Of a stretch of DNA of 64,000 nt, positions 19,801 through 28,671 are shown piece by piece. The stretch's first letter is position 1. Every line of letters begins with the position of its first letter. The stretch comes from Haliscomenobacter sp. (lineage in GTDB: Bacteria > Bacteroidota > Bacteroidia > Chitinophagales > Saprospiraceae), in contig JADJPL010000012.1 of the NCBI GenBank assembly GCA_016713275.1, positions 124,001 to 188,000 of the forward strand. The letters run 5' to 3'. Below the pieces are notes generated by a model. That model was given only the letters and a program-made list of their open reading frames with translations, ran no database searches and was not told where the DNA came from. The position numbers and the translations under genes are program-made.

Positions 19801-20053
19801 GGACGATGGCTCTTATATGCGGATTCGCAACATTACCCTGGGCTACACCTTCCCGCGCCTCCTCGTGCAGCGCGCGAAAATCAGCAACCTCCGCGCTTAT
19901 GTAAGCGTGCTGAACCCCTTCCTGTTTACGGATTATATCGGGTACAACCCCGAAGTGAACAGCCGTCCGGATAACGCACTGAACCCCGGCGAGGACTATG
20001 GTTCCTACCCGCTGGCGCGCACCTATACCTTTGGCTTGAACCTTTCTTTCTAA
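16841..20053 (+). CDS. susC: SusC/RagA-like TonB-dependent outer-membrane transporter
   Basis: 1070 aa. Signal peptide to about residue 32, carboxypeptidase-regulatory-like domain (TIRGTVTDEATQTPMIGVSV), the TonB box region LDEVVVIGYG, plug domain with DPLYVIDGVPV and LKDASAAAIYGSRGSNGVVLITTKKG, then a 22-strand barrel ending in aromatic YTFGLNLSF. Pairs with the SusD lipoprotein 50 bp downstream to import oligomers across the outer membrane. About 200 bp separate it from oxyR. The substrate is unknown; the downstream phosphoinositide PLC hints at an inositol-phosphate or glycolipid-linked ligand (inference). Confidence 0.95.
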   Translation: MKLSAHAFRRGGASICLFLALFLFPGISSYAQQTIRGTVTDEATQTPMIGVSVLVKGASVGAVTDLDGNFDLMLPKDATTLVFSFVGYETVEETVAGRTIINVVLRENVSQLDEVVVIGYGQQQKKDLTTAVATLSAKEIRDVPVNSFDQILTGKMAGVLVQQPSGSPGAGVSVRVRGVGSITAGNDPLYVIDGVPVSADNNRGVGSNNPGSSYAEQPVNVLSTLNPADIESIQVLKDASAAAIYGSRGSNGVVLITTKKGKAGKAVVSYNTYVGMQETLKRYDMLNAYEWSQINFEGRNNAYRDRFPAGKDSDDNTVRAKNVANQPGILIPPQVQPYLSGTAGLTNTDWQDEIFRQAPIQDHVVSVSGGTENFRYYASGEYMDQQGVVISSGFKRYNGRFNMDLQSGKLKVGLNINPTLTQHDLVNSEGPWFDEGVIGLALSISPIWPVYNADGTYNYDANAWGFAMTDFLNPVALANQVEDNMDQLRLLGNAYAEYSILKNLSYRLSFGTDINNFNRQFYRPSTLETRGRKGASAPIGTSRTRFSSNWLVENLLNYNTVVGKHNLSAVAGFSSQKENFFSNYIEGTNYPNDLVQTINAAGQITSASSFKEAWSLLSALGRVQYSYNDKYYFSAAVRADGSSRFGANNKWGYFPSASAGWRISGEPFMQSLEFLSNLKLRASYGVTGNFQIPNYGSVGLLSFDDYILGGTALSSGLAPSTSSNPDLSWEKTKSIDVGIDLGLFEDALYIELDYYKENTTDLLLNVPVPMTSGFNTELRNIGEVENKGFEATMTVQKRTKAFGWSFTANFSANQNKVISLAEGVPQILTAGGTGVTLWITKPGEEIGSYYSPDYDGVFNNQAEIDAYPHVANAKPGDFRFLDLNGDGKIDFASDRQIQGSYFPDFTYGATLNMDYKGFDFSASMQGSDGAEILHLMSRYIYNIEGNMNLVRPSLNRWISESQPGNGQTNRANRLATGSNGQTSNWHMDDGSYMRIRNITLGYTFPRLLVQRAKISNLRAYVSVLNPFLFTDYIGYNPEVNSRPDNALNPGEDYGSYPLARTYTFGLNLSF

Positions 20054-20103
20054 TCAAAAGAGATCAGAAGAGATTGATTATTTGATTTTTATAAATTAAT
20101 ATA

Positions 20104-21483
20104 ATGAAAAAGATCGTATTTGTTCTGGCCGCTTTTCTGGGCCTTTCCGCCTGTGAAAAAGACTTTCTGGAGCTGGCGCCCGAGTCTCAGCCCAACGTGA
20201 ATGACTTTTATAAAAACGCTGGAGATATCCTCAATGGCGTGAACGCGGCTTACGCGTCGCTCCAAACCGGCTCGCTCTACGGAGGCCGGGATTTTCAGGA
20301 TTTGACGGAATACCGCGCTGATAACGTATTCGACAACGACCCATCCGCCAACTCCGGTTTGCGTTACAACGTAGACCGCTTCCTGGCAGGGTCTGAGAAT
20401 ACCATTTTTGAAAGCGTTTGGCGCCGACTGTACCTCACTGTTTACCGGTGCAATATCGTTTTGGACCGGATCGACGGCGTGGAAATGGACGCTGCCTTGC
20501 GCAACCGCTACAAAGGCGAACTTCAGTTTATCCGGGCGTTGGCTTATTTTCACCTCGTTCAATTGTGGGGCCCCGTTCCGCTTGTGCTGAAGGATCAGAC
20601 GACCGAAGCGTCGCGCTCCAACGTGCGCAATACGGTAGCGGAGGTATATGCCGCCCTCGAAAGCGACCTGAAAGCCGCAGCTACGAACCTCCCCAAGTCG
20701 TATGCCGCTGCCGACCTGGGCCGGGTGACTTCCGGCGCCGCAAAAGGGTTGCTGGGTAAAGTGTACCTCACCCAGAAAAAATACCCCGACGCGGTAACCA
20801 CATTACGCGAGGTGGTTACTTCGGGCGACTTTACCCTGATGGCAACCCCTGCCCTGGTATTTGACCCGAAGAACGAGTACAACAAGGAAATCCTGTTTGC
20901 CGTCCGCTTTTCCCTGGCGAACGCTTCTGAATCGCATGGCTTGTACTATAGTTCCCAGATCGGCGATTTCGTGGAGCCGTCGCTGCGCAACCTGTATGGC
21001 GCAACGGACCAGCGCAAAGCCCTTCTGGATTTGAGAAAACCTACGGGCACCCAAAACCAGACTGCCGTCAAGTTCTTCGAGGAGCCAACCAACAACGTCG
21101 TAGGCACTGATTTTCCGGTGCTGCGCTACGCGGATGTGTTGCTGATGTATGCGGAAGCGTTGAACGAAGTGGGCTACCAGGCCACCGGCGACGCGCTGAC
21201 CAACCTCAACGCCGTGCGCACCCGCGCCGGAGCCCCTGCCTACGCCTCGGCAGAACTCCCCAACCAGGCGGCTTTCCGCGATGCCGTTCTGCTGGAGCGC
21301 CGCCTCGAACTGCCTCTGGAATTGCACCGCTGGTACGACCTGGTGCGCACCGGTCGCGCCAAAGACGCCCTCAAAGCGATCGGCCTGACGATCCAGGATT
21401 TCCAGCTGTTGTTCCCGATCCCCAACTCGCAGGTACAGATCTATAACAACCCGACTGGTTTTCCGCAAAACCAGGGGTATTAA
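20104..21483 (+). CDS. susD: SusD/RagB-like outer-membrane nutrient-binding lipoprotein
   Basis: 459 aa. Lipoprotein signal with lipobox LSAC at residues 14-17, SusD-like TPR fold with GDILNGVNAAYASLQ, ELQFIRALAYFHLVQLWGPVPLV and the C-terminal RagB signature ERRLELPLELHRWYDLVRTG, ending in PNSQVQIYNNPTGFPQNQGY. It forms the lid on the SusC partner encoded immediately upstream, binding the ligand at the cell surface. A long hairpin-forming repeat follows. Confidence 0.95.
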   Translation: MKKIVFVLAAFLGLSACEKDFLELAPESQPNVNDFYKNAGDILNGVNAAYASLQTGSLYGGRDFQDLTEYRADNVFDNDPSANSGLRYNVDRFLAGSENTIFESVWRRLYLTVYRCNIVLDRIDGVEMDAALRNRYKGELQFIRALAYFHLVQLWGPVPLVLKDQTTEASRSNVRNTVAEVYAALESDLKAAATNLPKSYAAADLGRVTSGAAKGLLGKVYLTQKKYPDAVTTLREVVTSGDFTLMATPALVFDPKNEYNKEILFAVRFSLANASESHGLYYSSQIGDFVEPSLRNLYGATDQRKALLDLRKPTGTQNQTAVKFFEEPTNNVVGTDFPVLRYADVLLMYAEALNEVGYQATGDALTNLNAVRTRAGAPAYASAELPNQAAFRDAVLLERRLELPLELHRWYDLVRTGRAKDALKAIGLTIQDFQLLFPIPNSQVQIYNNPTGFPQNQGY

Positions 21484-21705
21484 TAGTTAGTGGTTGGTGG
21501 TTGGTGGTTGGAGGCGGAGCCTCGACTTAGAGTGGGTCGAGGCGGAGCCTCGAACCAGAGACGGAGGCGGAGCCTCGAACCAGGTAGTTTTGAACACCCT
21601 CAACCTTGAACTTTAATCACTTAACCACCAACCACTACCACAACCCCAACAACAACCACCAACCACCAACCACCAACCACCAACAACCAACCACTTGAAC
21701 GCTGA
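21484..21705. repeat. Inverted low-complexity arms around three GAGGCGGAGCCTCGA palindromes
   Basis: The left arm (21486-21512) is GTTAGTGGTTGGTGG-like; the right arm (21620-21700) iterates CCACCAACCACCAAC. The centre carries GAGGCGGAGCCTC three times (near 21512, 21540 and 21564). It separates susD from the PLC gene and could act as a strong RNA hairpin. Confidence 0.85.
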
Positions 21706-21708
21706 CTT

Positions 21709-22908
21709 ATGCTTCTTCAAAAAACCACGCTTTTACTTTGCTTTCTCTGGGTGGGCACGGCCCTCTCTGCTCAAACCCAGCCGGTTGAGTTTAGGGGAGG
21801 AGGGAAAAAACTGAAAATCAACCAGATTCAGGTGCTGGGCACGCACAACAGCTATGCCCAGCCGGTGGATTCCAACGTGTTGGCGTATGGGGACCCCATT
21901 TTCAAAGGGTTGATGGGGATGATGCAGCAGCGCATGACCCCGGAGCAAATGCTGGAGTGGAAAGAATACCACCCCAACGAGGTGCTGATGAGCGAGGGGC
22001 TGGCCTACAACCATCCGCCGCTGGCGGAGCAACTGGACGCAGGGATGCGCAGCCTGGAGATCGACGTGTATTACGACCCCACCGGCAACCGGTTTGCGGA
22101 CCCGGCGGCATACCGGGTGATGCAATCGAAGGGAATAACCCAGCTGGCGCCTTTCTCCAAAGAAGGGCTGGACCAGCCGGGGTTCAAGGTGCTCCATATT
22201 GCCGATTATGATTTCCGCAGCCATTGTCCGACCTTGACCGGCTGCCTCTCCGAGTTAAAAACCTGGTCGGATGCGCACCCCAGGCACGTGCCTATTTTCA
22301 TTTTATTGGAGACAAAAAACCAGGGCATCCCTCTGTTCCCCAATCCGGCTCAGGTGCTTCCTTTCGACGCCCGGGCATTTGCCGAACTCGACGCCGAGGT
22401 GCTCCGCGTTCTGGGCCGCGACAAGGTAATCACCCCCGACGACGTGCGCGGCCATTACCCCACGCTGGAAGAAGCGGTAAAAGCGCATCATTGGCCTACG
22501 CTGGCCCAATCGAGGGGCAAGTTCGTATTTCTCATGCTCACGGCGACCGACGAAAAGGGCGCGAGTCCTTACCTCCAAGGCCACCCGTCGCTCGAAGACC
22601 GGGCCATGTTCCTGCGGTCGTTGCCCGGATCGCCCCACTCGGCCTTTCTCCTCCTCGACAATTCCCTCGTCCGCCAGGCGGATATTCAAAAATATGTGCA
22701 GGCTGGCTATCTGGTGCGCACCCGCACCGATATCGAGACCTACGAAGCGAAGATCAACGATTCCACGCGCGCCGATGCCGCGTTCGAAAGCGGCGCCCAG
22801 GTGATCTCCACCGATTTCTTCCGCCCCGGCAACAAGTACGGCACCCCTTATGTAGTGCGCATACCGGGCGGCAAGACGGCCAGGTTGAATCCGGTGAATG
22901 GGAGGTAG
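21709..22908 (+). CDS. Ca2+-dependent phosphoinositide-specific phospholipase C, secreted
   Basis: 399 aa with a signal peptide (MLLQKTTLLLCFLWVGTALSAQ). Residues 35-390 form a PLC-like TIM barrel: QVLGTHNSYA with the first catalytic His at 46, MRSLEIDVYYD with acidic calcium ligands, KVLHIADYDFRSHC with the second His, and FILLETKNQG. This matches the bacterial PI-PLC-C1 family, which uses Ca2+ as eukaryotic PLCs do, unlike the Ca-independent Bacillus enzyme. It would cleave phosphoinositides or GPI-type head groups in the periplasm or outside. It follows a SusC/D pair, so it may belong to that utilisation locus. Confidence 0.85.
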   Translation: MLLQKTTLLLCFLWVGTALSAQTQPVEFRGGGKKLKINQIQVLGTHNSYAQPVDSNVLAYGDPIFKGLMGMMQQRMTPEQMLEWKEYHPNEVLMSEGLAYNHPPLAEQLDAGMRSLEIDVYYDPTGNRFADPAAYRVMQSKGITQLAPFSKEGLDQPGFKVLHIADYDFRSHCPTLTGCLSELKTWSDAHPRHVPIFILLETKNQGIPLFPNPAQVLPFDARAFAELDAEVLRVLGRDKVITPDDVRGHYPTLEEAVKAHHWPTLAQSRGKFVFLMLTATDEKGASPYLQGHPSLEDRAMFLRSLPGSPHSAFLLLDNSLVRQADIQKYVQAGYLVRTRTDIETYEAKINDSTRADAAFESGAQVISTDFFRPGNKYGTPYVVRIPGGKTARLNPVNGR

Positions 22909-23038
22909 ACGGGAGACGGTGGAGGGAGTTGGTGGACGGGAGGGTGGAGGGAGACGGTGGACCACCTGTAGCTCGGATTTTCAATCCGAGAATGTTTACC
23001 GGAATTTCATTCCGGCCCCGAAGCGCTATAAGCAAAAA
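22905..23038. repeat. GGAGACGGTGG-type repeat followed by two short hairpins
   Basis: 22905-22965 iterate GGGAGACGGTGGA and GGTGGACGGGA, the complement of the CCCGTC family. Then CTCGGATTTTCAATCCGAG (about 22974-22992) and CCGGAATTTCATTCCGG (about 23000-23016) are short perfect inverted repeats. There is no gene here. Confidence 0.7.
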
Positions 23039-23052
23039 AACAAAAGAGAAAT

Positions 23053-24372
23053 ATGCAACACACAACAAAACATCCATGGGGTTTGCCGGTTGGATGGGGC
23101 TTCCCCCAGCGGGGCCTGATTATTTTTCTGTTTTTGGGTCTGATCGTCCCCCTTCGGCTGGGCGCCCAAACCGGTATGGATCCAGCGTATACTTTCGAGC
23201 ATAGCGCCTCGTATGTGCAGGACAAAAACTTTTACCTGTTTACGTTAATCGAAAAACTGCCCCAGGTAAAGACGTTGCTGGAACGCGACCCCGTTTTGTC
23301 CCAACTCAACAAAGACCAGGAGGCCCGGATTGCGGAATCGGTAACGGCATGCGATACCTCCCTGACCTGCTGGCTGAACGCCTGGACCCTGGCCGAGGCG
23401 GCGCAGCAAAAAGCGGGGAACCGCCTGGCGGAATTGTTGAAGACGGAAAAAGGAATGCAGGACCTCGTGCGTGCGCATATGCGCGCTTCGGGAGCGTTTG
23501 CCAAGTATGCCTCGAAAACCTATGAGGAACTGCTGCTGTCGGCCTGGAAAGAGGCGATGGGCGGGCTGACCTTTATCTTCGACACCTACGCTTTGGGCAA
23601 AAGAGGGCGCTACCCCAATATCGATTCGGCCAGTTACGATGTAAAAAGCCGGATGTACCGCACCTACCTGCTGGCTGCCAGTCACGCTTTGGCCGAAGAC
23701 CTCGGCGACTGGACCCTCTGGTTTCAGCCCAACCTGGCGTTTGCCCTCAACCTGCTCGACATGAACAACCGCGACGAGGCGGGCCGCCACGAACCTATGG
23801 CGTATGGGGAGAACCAAAAAGCGGTGGAATATATTCCCGGTATCGACTGGAGCAAATATCCCTATTCCGTCATTATGCAGCCGGGGCACGGTCCCGACAT
23901 CGCCGATATTCCGCTGAGCCCTATGGGCAAACTCCGCGTGAAGCTGGTAGCCGAGCGCTACCACAAAGGCATGGCGCCCCTGATCATCCTCTCTGGCGGG
24001 TACGTGCATCCCTACCAGACCCCTTTTGCGGAGGCGACCGAAATGAAAAAAGCGCTGATCGAACAATACGGGGTGCCCGAGCGCGCCATTATCATCGAGC
24101 CCCACGCGCGCCACACCACCACCAATTTCCGCAACTCCGCCCGCCTCATGTACCGCTACGGCATCCCATTCGATAAAATGGCCCTTTGCACCAGCACCAT
24201 GGACCAGGTGGTGTATATCACCAACCCCGCTTACCAGTTCAAAGAGCGCAATTTGCGCGAACTGGGCTACCTGCCCTACGAACTGTTTCAAAAAATATCG
24301 CCCCACGACGTCGAGTTTAAGCCGGTAATCACCTCCCTACACCTCGATCCACTCGACCCGCTGGATCCTTGA
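23053..24372 (+). CDS. Secreted or anchored YdcF/DUF218-domain protein
   Basis: 439 aa. A hydrophobic segment at residues 20-40 (GLIIFLFLGLIVPLRLGAQ) suggests a signal peptide. Residues 45-270 are helical with no recognised domain. Residues 275-430 resemble the DUF218/YdcF fold: YSVIMQPGHGPD, PLIILSGGYVHP, EATEMKKALIEQYGVPERAIIIEPHARHTTTNFRNSARL. DUF218 proteins bind nucleotides or act on polyprenyl/sugar substrates; the reaction here is unknown. The C-terminal LDPLDPLDP may again be translated repeat. The gene follows the PLC in the same orientation, so co-expression is possible. Confidence 0.75.
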   Translation: MQHTTKHPWGLPVGWGFPQRGLIIFLFLGLIVPLRLGAQTGMDPAYTFEHSASYVQDKNFYLFTLIEKLPQVKTLLERDPVLSQLNKDQEARIAESVTACDTSLTCWLNAWTLAEAAQQKAGNRLAELLKTEKGMQDLVRAHMRASGAFAKYASKTYEELLLSAWKEAMGGLTFIFDTYALGKRGRYPNIDSASYDVKSRMYRTYLLAASHALAEDLGDWTLWFQPNLAFALNLLDMNNRDEAGRHEPMAYGENQKAVEYIPGIDWSKYPYSVIMQPGHGPDIADIPLSPMGKLRVKLVAERYHKGMAPLIILSGGYVHPYQTPFAEATEMKKALIEQYGVPERAIIIEPHARHTTTNFRNSARLMYRYGIPFDKMALCTSTMDQVVYITNPAYQFKERNLRELGYLPYELFQKISPHDVEFKPVITSLHLDPLDPLDP

Positions 24373-24554
24373 TTGGTGGTTAGTGGTTAGTTGTTAGTGG
24401 TTAGTGGTTAGTTGTTAGTGGTTAGTTGTTGTTAGTTGAGATCCCTTACCCCCTTAAACCACTAACCACTAACCACCAACCACCAACAACCAACCACCAA
24501 TCACCAACCACCAACCACCAACCACTAACCACTAACCACCAACCACTAACCACC
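24373..24554. repeat. Long inverted low-complexity repeat forming the 5' region of the next gene
   Basis: 24373-24432 iterate GTGGTTAGTGGTTAGTTGTTA; 24460-24554 iterate CACTAACCACCAACCAACC. The two arms are complementary and flank a core of about 27 bp. The right arm ends at the ATG of the next gene without any ribosome-binding-site-like sequence. In frame it would encode TTNHQP repeats. Confidence 0.85.
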
Positions 24555-25328
24555 ATGCGTTACTTTCTTTCTCTTATCGCCTTTTTGACCCTTGAGGTCG
24601 TTGCTGCCCAAAACGTGGTGGAGATTGCCCGTTTTGCTGCGCCGAACGCCACGCAGGCGGTGGCGGTAGACAGTTTGTATTTTTATGCCATCAGCAATTC
24701 CCGCATTGTGAAGCACCGGAAAACCGACGGCGGGGTGGTGAAGGAATACCGGGGGCCGTTCAAGCACCTCAACAGCGGGATCATCATCGACGGCAAGTTG
24801 TACTGCGCCAATACGAATTATCCCGACACCCCGATGGCCAGTTCGCTCGAGATTTTTGACCCGGAAACCCTGGAGCACATCGGTTCGCACTCCTTCGGCA
24901 TATTCATGGGCTCGTTTACCTGGATCGACCGCTGGCAAGGGGATTGGTACCTGATGTTTGTGCATTACGAAAATTACGCCCAGGAGCGCGACAAGGGCGT
25001 CAATTATTCCGCGCTGGTGCGCATGGATTCGGAGTTTTGGCAAAAAGGCGGCTGGGTGCTGCCCAAAGATATGGTGCAACGATTAAAGCCGGAGAGCATT
25101 TCCGGCGGCAGTTTTACTTCGGATGGAAAACTATACCTCAGTCCCCATCATTTCGAAGAAATGTACCTTTTTGAATTACCCACTTACGGGTACGAACTCA
25201 AATGGGCCGGGACCTTTCCCGTGCCCTTTCAGGGCCAGGGCTTCTCCTTCGACCGCTACCAGCCCGGCGTGGTCTGGGGCATGCACCGGGAGAAACGGGA
25301 AGTAGTGGCGGTGCGGGTGGAGGAGTGA
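24555..25328 (+). CDS. Secreted protein of unknown function, propeller-like
   Basis: Start at ATG 24555, giving signal peptide MRYFLSLIAFLTLEVVAAQ; the open frame upstream is repeat DNA. 257 aa. The mature part has repeated short beta segments (VDSLYFYAISNSRIVKHRK, DGKLYCANTNYP, SSLEIFDPETLEHIGSHSFG, SDGKLYLSPHHFEEMYLFELP), suggesting a beta-propeller. No family is recognised with certainty. Same orientation as the PLC and YdcF-like genes. Translation would start directly at the end of the repeat arm. Confidence 0.75.
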   Translation: MRYFLSLIAFLTLEVVAAQNVVEIARFAAPNATQAVAVDSLYFYAISNSRIVKHRKTDGGVVKEYRGPFKHLNSGIIIDGKLYCANTNYPDTPMASSLEIFDPETLEHIGSHSFGIFMGSFTWIDRWQGDWYLMFVHYENYAQERDKGVNYSALVRMDSEFWQKGGWVLPKDMVQRLKPESISGGSFTSDGKLYLSPHHFEEMYLFELPTYGYELKWAGTFPVPFQGQGFSFDRYQPGVVWGMHREKREVVAVRVEE

Positions 25329-25393
25329 GGCGCAAAGCCCCGTATTTTGTCTGTTTCTAATAAAGATAACGACAGACCATCGCGTTGTCCTTT

Positions 25394-25999
25394 TTAATTG
25401 AGGAACACGTTTTTGATTTTAAAGCACTGTTTTCCCTCGAATGGTTTTAGGCTGTCCGTTTCAGCCGTGGCGCCGATGACTTTCAAAGGCGCCCCCCTAG
25501 AGGTTTGCTCCCACGGGGCAATGGTTTCCTGCTCAAAATCCCCGTTGGGTATGGGTATCGCCGTCCACTGGCCGGTGCTGGTTTCCACTTCGAGGCGCAT
25601 ATCGTCAAAGTAGTAGATGCCTTTGCCAAAACCCAGCATTCCAAAAGCGATCCATGGCGCTTTTTTGTCTATCACATACTGGAGGGTGTAGGTTTTCCAT
25701 GTTTTGTCGCGGACGGGGCGGTCGGCCATGTTGTCCATGTAAGTCCAAGCCAGTTTGCCTCCTTTCGGCGGCTCGTTGCGGATGAATGCTACGGCATAAG
25801 AGGTTGTACTGCCAGGCTCTGCCATAATGGCGACGCTCAGGCGGTATTTTTTTCCCTTAAACTGGCTCATATCCATGCGCTGCGACCAAACGGAGAAAGT
25901 GGAAAACTCCTCTGGCGGGGCATTGGAGGTCTGGGCGTTAAGGGGGATGTTGAAAAATGCCATCAGCAGGAGGGGGAGGGCAAGGAGGTATTTTTTCAT
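25394..25999 (-). CDS. Secreted protein of unknown function, carbohydrate-binding-like sandwich
   Basis: 201 aa with signal peptide MKKYLLALPLLLMAFFNIPLNAQ. The mature protein reads as a jelly-roll with KGKKYRLSVAIMAEPGS, WKTYTLQYVIDKKAPWIAFGMLGFGKGIYYFDDMRLEVE and IPNGDFEQETIAPWEQTS. The FDDMRLEVE and NGDFE patterns are common in CBM4/CBM22-like ligand-binding domains. No catalytic motif is seen. Convergent with the preceding gene. Confidence 0.75.
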   Translation of the reverse strand: MKKYLLALPLLLMAFFNIPLNAQTSNAPPEEFSTFSVWSQRMDMSQFKGKKYRLSVAIMAEPGSTTSYAVAFIRNEPPKGGKLAWTYMDNMADRPVRDKTWKTYTLQYVIDKKAPWIAFGMLGFGKGIYYFDDMRLEVETSTGQWTAIPIPNGDFEQETIAPWEQTSRGAPLKVIGATAETDSLKPFEGKQCFKIKNVFLN

Positions 26000-26087
26000 G
26001 TTGTGAGTAGGTGTGCGGAGGTGAAAAGTGCGGGTCTAAATTTAGTCGGTCCTTAAAAATACATCTTCATGCCCTCAGCCCCCTGGC

Positions 26088-27418
26088 TTAGATCCCGGGA
26101 ATTTCCTTATTGCGGAAGGCGTCTACAAACAAGCGGTGGTCGTTGCGTACGCAGGCGGCGTAGTCCTCGCTAAACCGGACGATATACTCCACAAACTCCG
26201 ACTCGCGCCCGTCCAGGACGTTGAAGATGGCGTCTTCGGTGGAATAATCGATCAGCGTTTGGTCGCTATCTTCGTCCGATACGCAATGGATTTTGGCGAC
26301 GCAGCGGCCCAGGCTTTCCACGACCTGCAGGATGTCGTCCATGTCGTTGATGTCGTCCCATTCCAGATCAGCCGTGTACGGGGAAATTTCCGTTACGAAC
26401 ATGCCGGTTCCGTTCAGGGTGGTGTACCCGAGGAAGGGGTCGGCGTTGACTTACGCAGGGCGCGCTGGGAAGTAGCGGTCCGGTGTCCTTCATGGACGAA
26501 ATAGCCGGTTACTTTCGGGTCGTTCACGTATTTGGCGGCTGCCGAAGGCAGGGCGACTTTCATGGAGATGAGGATGTCGTTTTCGAGGGCTTCGGTGTCC
26601 CCTTCCAGGAGGACGCTGATGATCAGCAGGCCTGCCGAGCCGATACCCAGTCCTTTGCGCCGGGCGATGTCTTTGACGTGGTAGGTCATTTGGCTCCGCC
26701 GTTTGCGTTTGGGGATGGTTTCGAAATACGCTTCCAGGGCGGCCTGGACGTTCATTTTCTCGGCGTCGGTGAGTTGGATGAAGTTGTAGTTGTTCTTGAA
26801 TTGGCGGTCGCCGTCGACGATATCCGTTTCGTAATCCAGCAGGCCCACCCGCGTCCGTTGCCGGCCGTTGCGCAGCACTTCGAGGACGGCGCCTTCCGCA
26901 TTGGCGATGGTGAGAACGAAGTTGCGGTCGCTGGAAGCGGCAAAGCGGGCCACCTGGCGGGCGTAGCTTTGCGCGGCGAGGGTGACGATATCGCGGATTT
27001 CCAGGTCTGAAAGCGCTTTTTGGTACCCGATCAGGGCCAGGCTGGCGCAAAAGCGCTTGACATCCCAGGTGAAGGGAGCGACGGTCGCTTCGTCGAAGTC
27101 GTTGACGTCAAAGACCAGCGCTCCGGCGCTGTTCATGTAGGTACCGAAGTTCTCCGCATGGAGGTCTCCCTGAATCCAGACGCGGCTGGTGTGGTCGTTG
27201 AGAAAAGGGTCGGCGTCGCGGCTGACGTCGGCGTAGAATAACGCCGCCGAGCCCCGGTAAAAAGCGAAAGGCGATTCCGCCATTTTCCGGAATTTACCCC
27301 GCCAGGCCGACGGGTCGCCGGTGATCAGGTGCTGGTAGTTGTCGGTAAACGACTGGATAATAAACGCTTTGCGCGATTCCGGGCTCTCTTGAAGGATTTG
27401 TTCAATGATGCGTTCCAT
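26088..27418 (-). CDS. DUF2252 family protein, one-base frameshift near the C terminus
   Basis: The first frame covers residues 1-334 with the DUF2252 pattern: SPFAFYRGSAALFYAD, WIQGDLHAENFGTY, FDVNDFDEATVAPFTWDVKRF and GHRTATSQRAL. The HAEN and DFDEA motifs resemble the kinase-like active site proposed for this family. The frame breaks around 26451; adding one base after LRK joins VNADPFLGYTTLNGTGM to the downstream frame (MFVTEISPYTADLEWDDIND...). Corrected length is about 443 aa, the normal family size. The biochemical function is unknown. Solitary gene. Confidence 0.85.
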
Positions 27419-27702
27419 GGTTAGTAATGAGTTTGGTGTTCCTTTTTTTATGGCGGCTGCATACCTCCTTCAGGCTGGCAGCCTTACCGGTGCGCAAGTT
27501 AAGGGAAAACGAACACCTTAGTTATTTTTTTATCCGTTTGATTTGCTTTCTATAAGCGGTATTTTTTCGGACAAATGGGGCCCGAAGCCGCTCCAGGTTA
27601 TGCAAAAAAGCGATTATATTTTATGCCCAATTCCTGCCGGGATGGTTGTATGGCTTCCTGGGGCTGTCTCATAAGATCGTTCTTTGCTTCCAGCGTGAAA
27701 TT

Positions 27703-28671
27703 TTATTTTCTTTTTTCATTTTCGGCATTATGCTTGATGTGCGTCAATACACGCAGGTGGATTTGGTGAATGATGTGGCCGCTCCAAAGGCGCCAATAAA
27801 ATGCAGGTTTGATGTTGTGGTAATACCAGGTCGTTCCTGTTAAAATAGTATTGCCATTGGGTAATTCCGTCAATTGGAATTGTCCTCTCCTGGAAACAAA
27901 GTAGTCGTGGAGATGGGGCGCGTCCACGTCCCAAAAACTCCATTCTTTCATTGGTTCGGGTTGTTGTTCGACGTCAAATTTCAAAAGCCGCGGCTCGTCC
28001 CAAACTGTTATGGGCTCAACAAAACTTCCGGTGGTGAAGTTACAATATCGAATTGCGCCAACACCTGTGCCTTGAATTTTTGCGTCTGTCGGATATGCAA
28101 TTCCGGTCTTAAAAATAAATTCCGTTGGCTTGCCGAGTTGCGGAAATTCCACCACGTTTTCCCAAATCGTTTGGGGATCTGCTTTGATTTCTATTGAAGT
28201 CACGACAGCGGTTAGAGCCGGTTTGTTGTCTTTCTCGATAAATGCCAATGCCGGGATGATACCGATTAATAGAAGGAGCGTTTTTGCCGCGTTATTCGGA
28301 GTTTTTTTAACGAGGGCATAACCGATTAAACTTCCGACCCAGGTTAAAAGCAGCCCGATGGGAGCAGCCATTGCAATGCAGATCAGGCCTTCTATTGCAA
28401 AAAGGAAAAGTCCTGCGGTATAAACGGCAAGGGTCAAAAAGGCAATTTGCCAGGCTTGTTTGTAGGTGATTTCTTTTTCAAGACCATATAAAATGGCCGG
28501 GCAGGCGCCAATGAAAAGTGGCGTCAACATGAACAAGGCAATTCCATATTCTCCAATACCGTAAATGCCCCAAACTGTCAACAGTCCTGAAATGATAACG
28601 GTTAGCCCGACCGCCAACCATTTGCGTTTCTTATCTTGCGCTGGCGCCATTTTTTCTTTCTGTAGTTTCAT
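27703..28671 (-). CDS. Membrane protein with C-terminal SRPBCC (polyketide-cyclase-like) domain
   Basis: Start chosen at ATG 28671 (MKLQKEKMAPAQDKKRKW); the open frame reaches 28785 but the extra 38 residues look non-conserved. 322 aa. Four to five transmembrane helices in residues 17-155, then a START/Bet v1-like domain (ALTAVVTSIEIKADPQTIWENVVEFPQLG ... LTGTTWYYHNIKPAFYWRLWS). Such SRPBCC domains bind hydrophobic ligands. No operon partner is evident; HigA is upstream on the same strand. Lower GC than the sugar loci. Confidence 0.8.
   Translation of the reverse strand: MKLQKEKMAPAQDKKRKWLAVGLTVIISGLLTVWGIYGIGEYGIALFMLTPLFIGACPAILYGLEKEITYKQAWQIAFLTLAVYTAGLFLFAIEGLICIAMAAPIGLLLTWVGSLIGYALVKKTPNNAAKTLLLLIGIIPALAFIEKDNKPALTAVVTSIEIKADPQTIWENVVEFPQLGKPTEFIFKTGIAYPTDAKIQGTGVGAIRYCNFTTGSFVEPITVWDEPRLLKFDVEQQPEPMKEWSFWDVDAPHLHDYFVSRRGQFQLTELPNGNTILTGTTWYYHNIKPAFYWRLWSGHIIHQIHLRVLTHIKHNAENEKRK

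Noticed and set aside
24426..24554. N-terminal TTNHQP extension of the 257-aa secreted protein
   Set aside because: It is low-complexity repeat DNA; the signal peptide begins exactly at ATG 24555.
27419..27702. Small gene between DUF2252 and the membrane/SRPBCC gene
   Set aside because: Open frames there are short, with no signal, motif or neighbour support.
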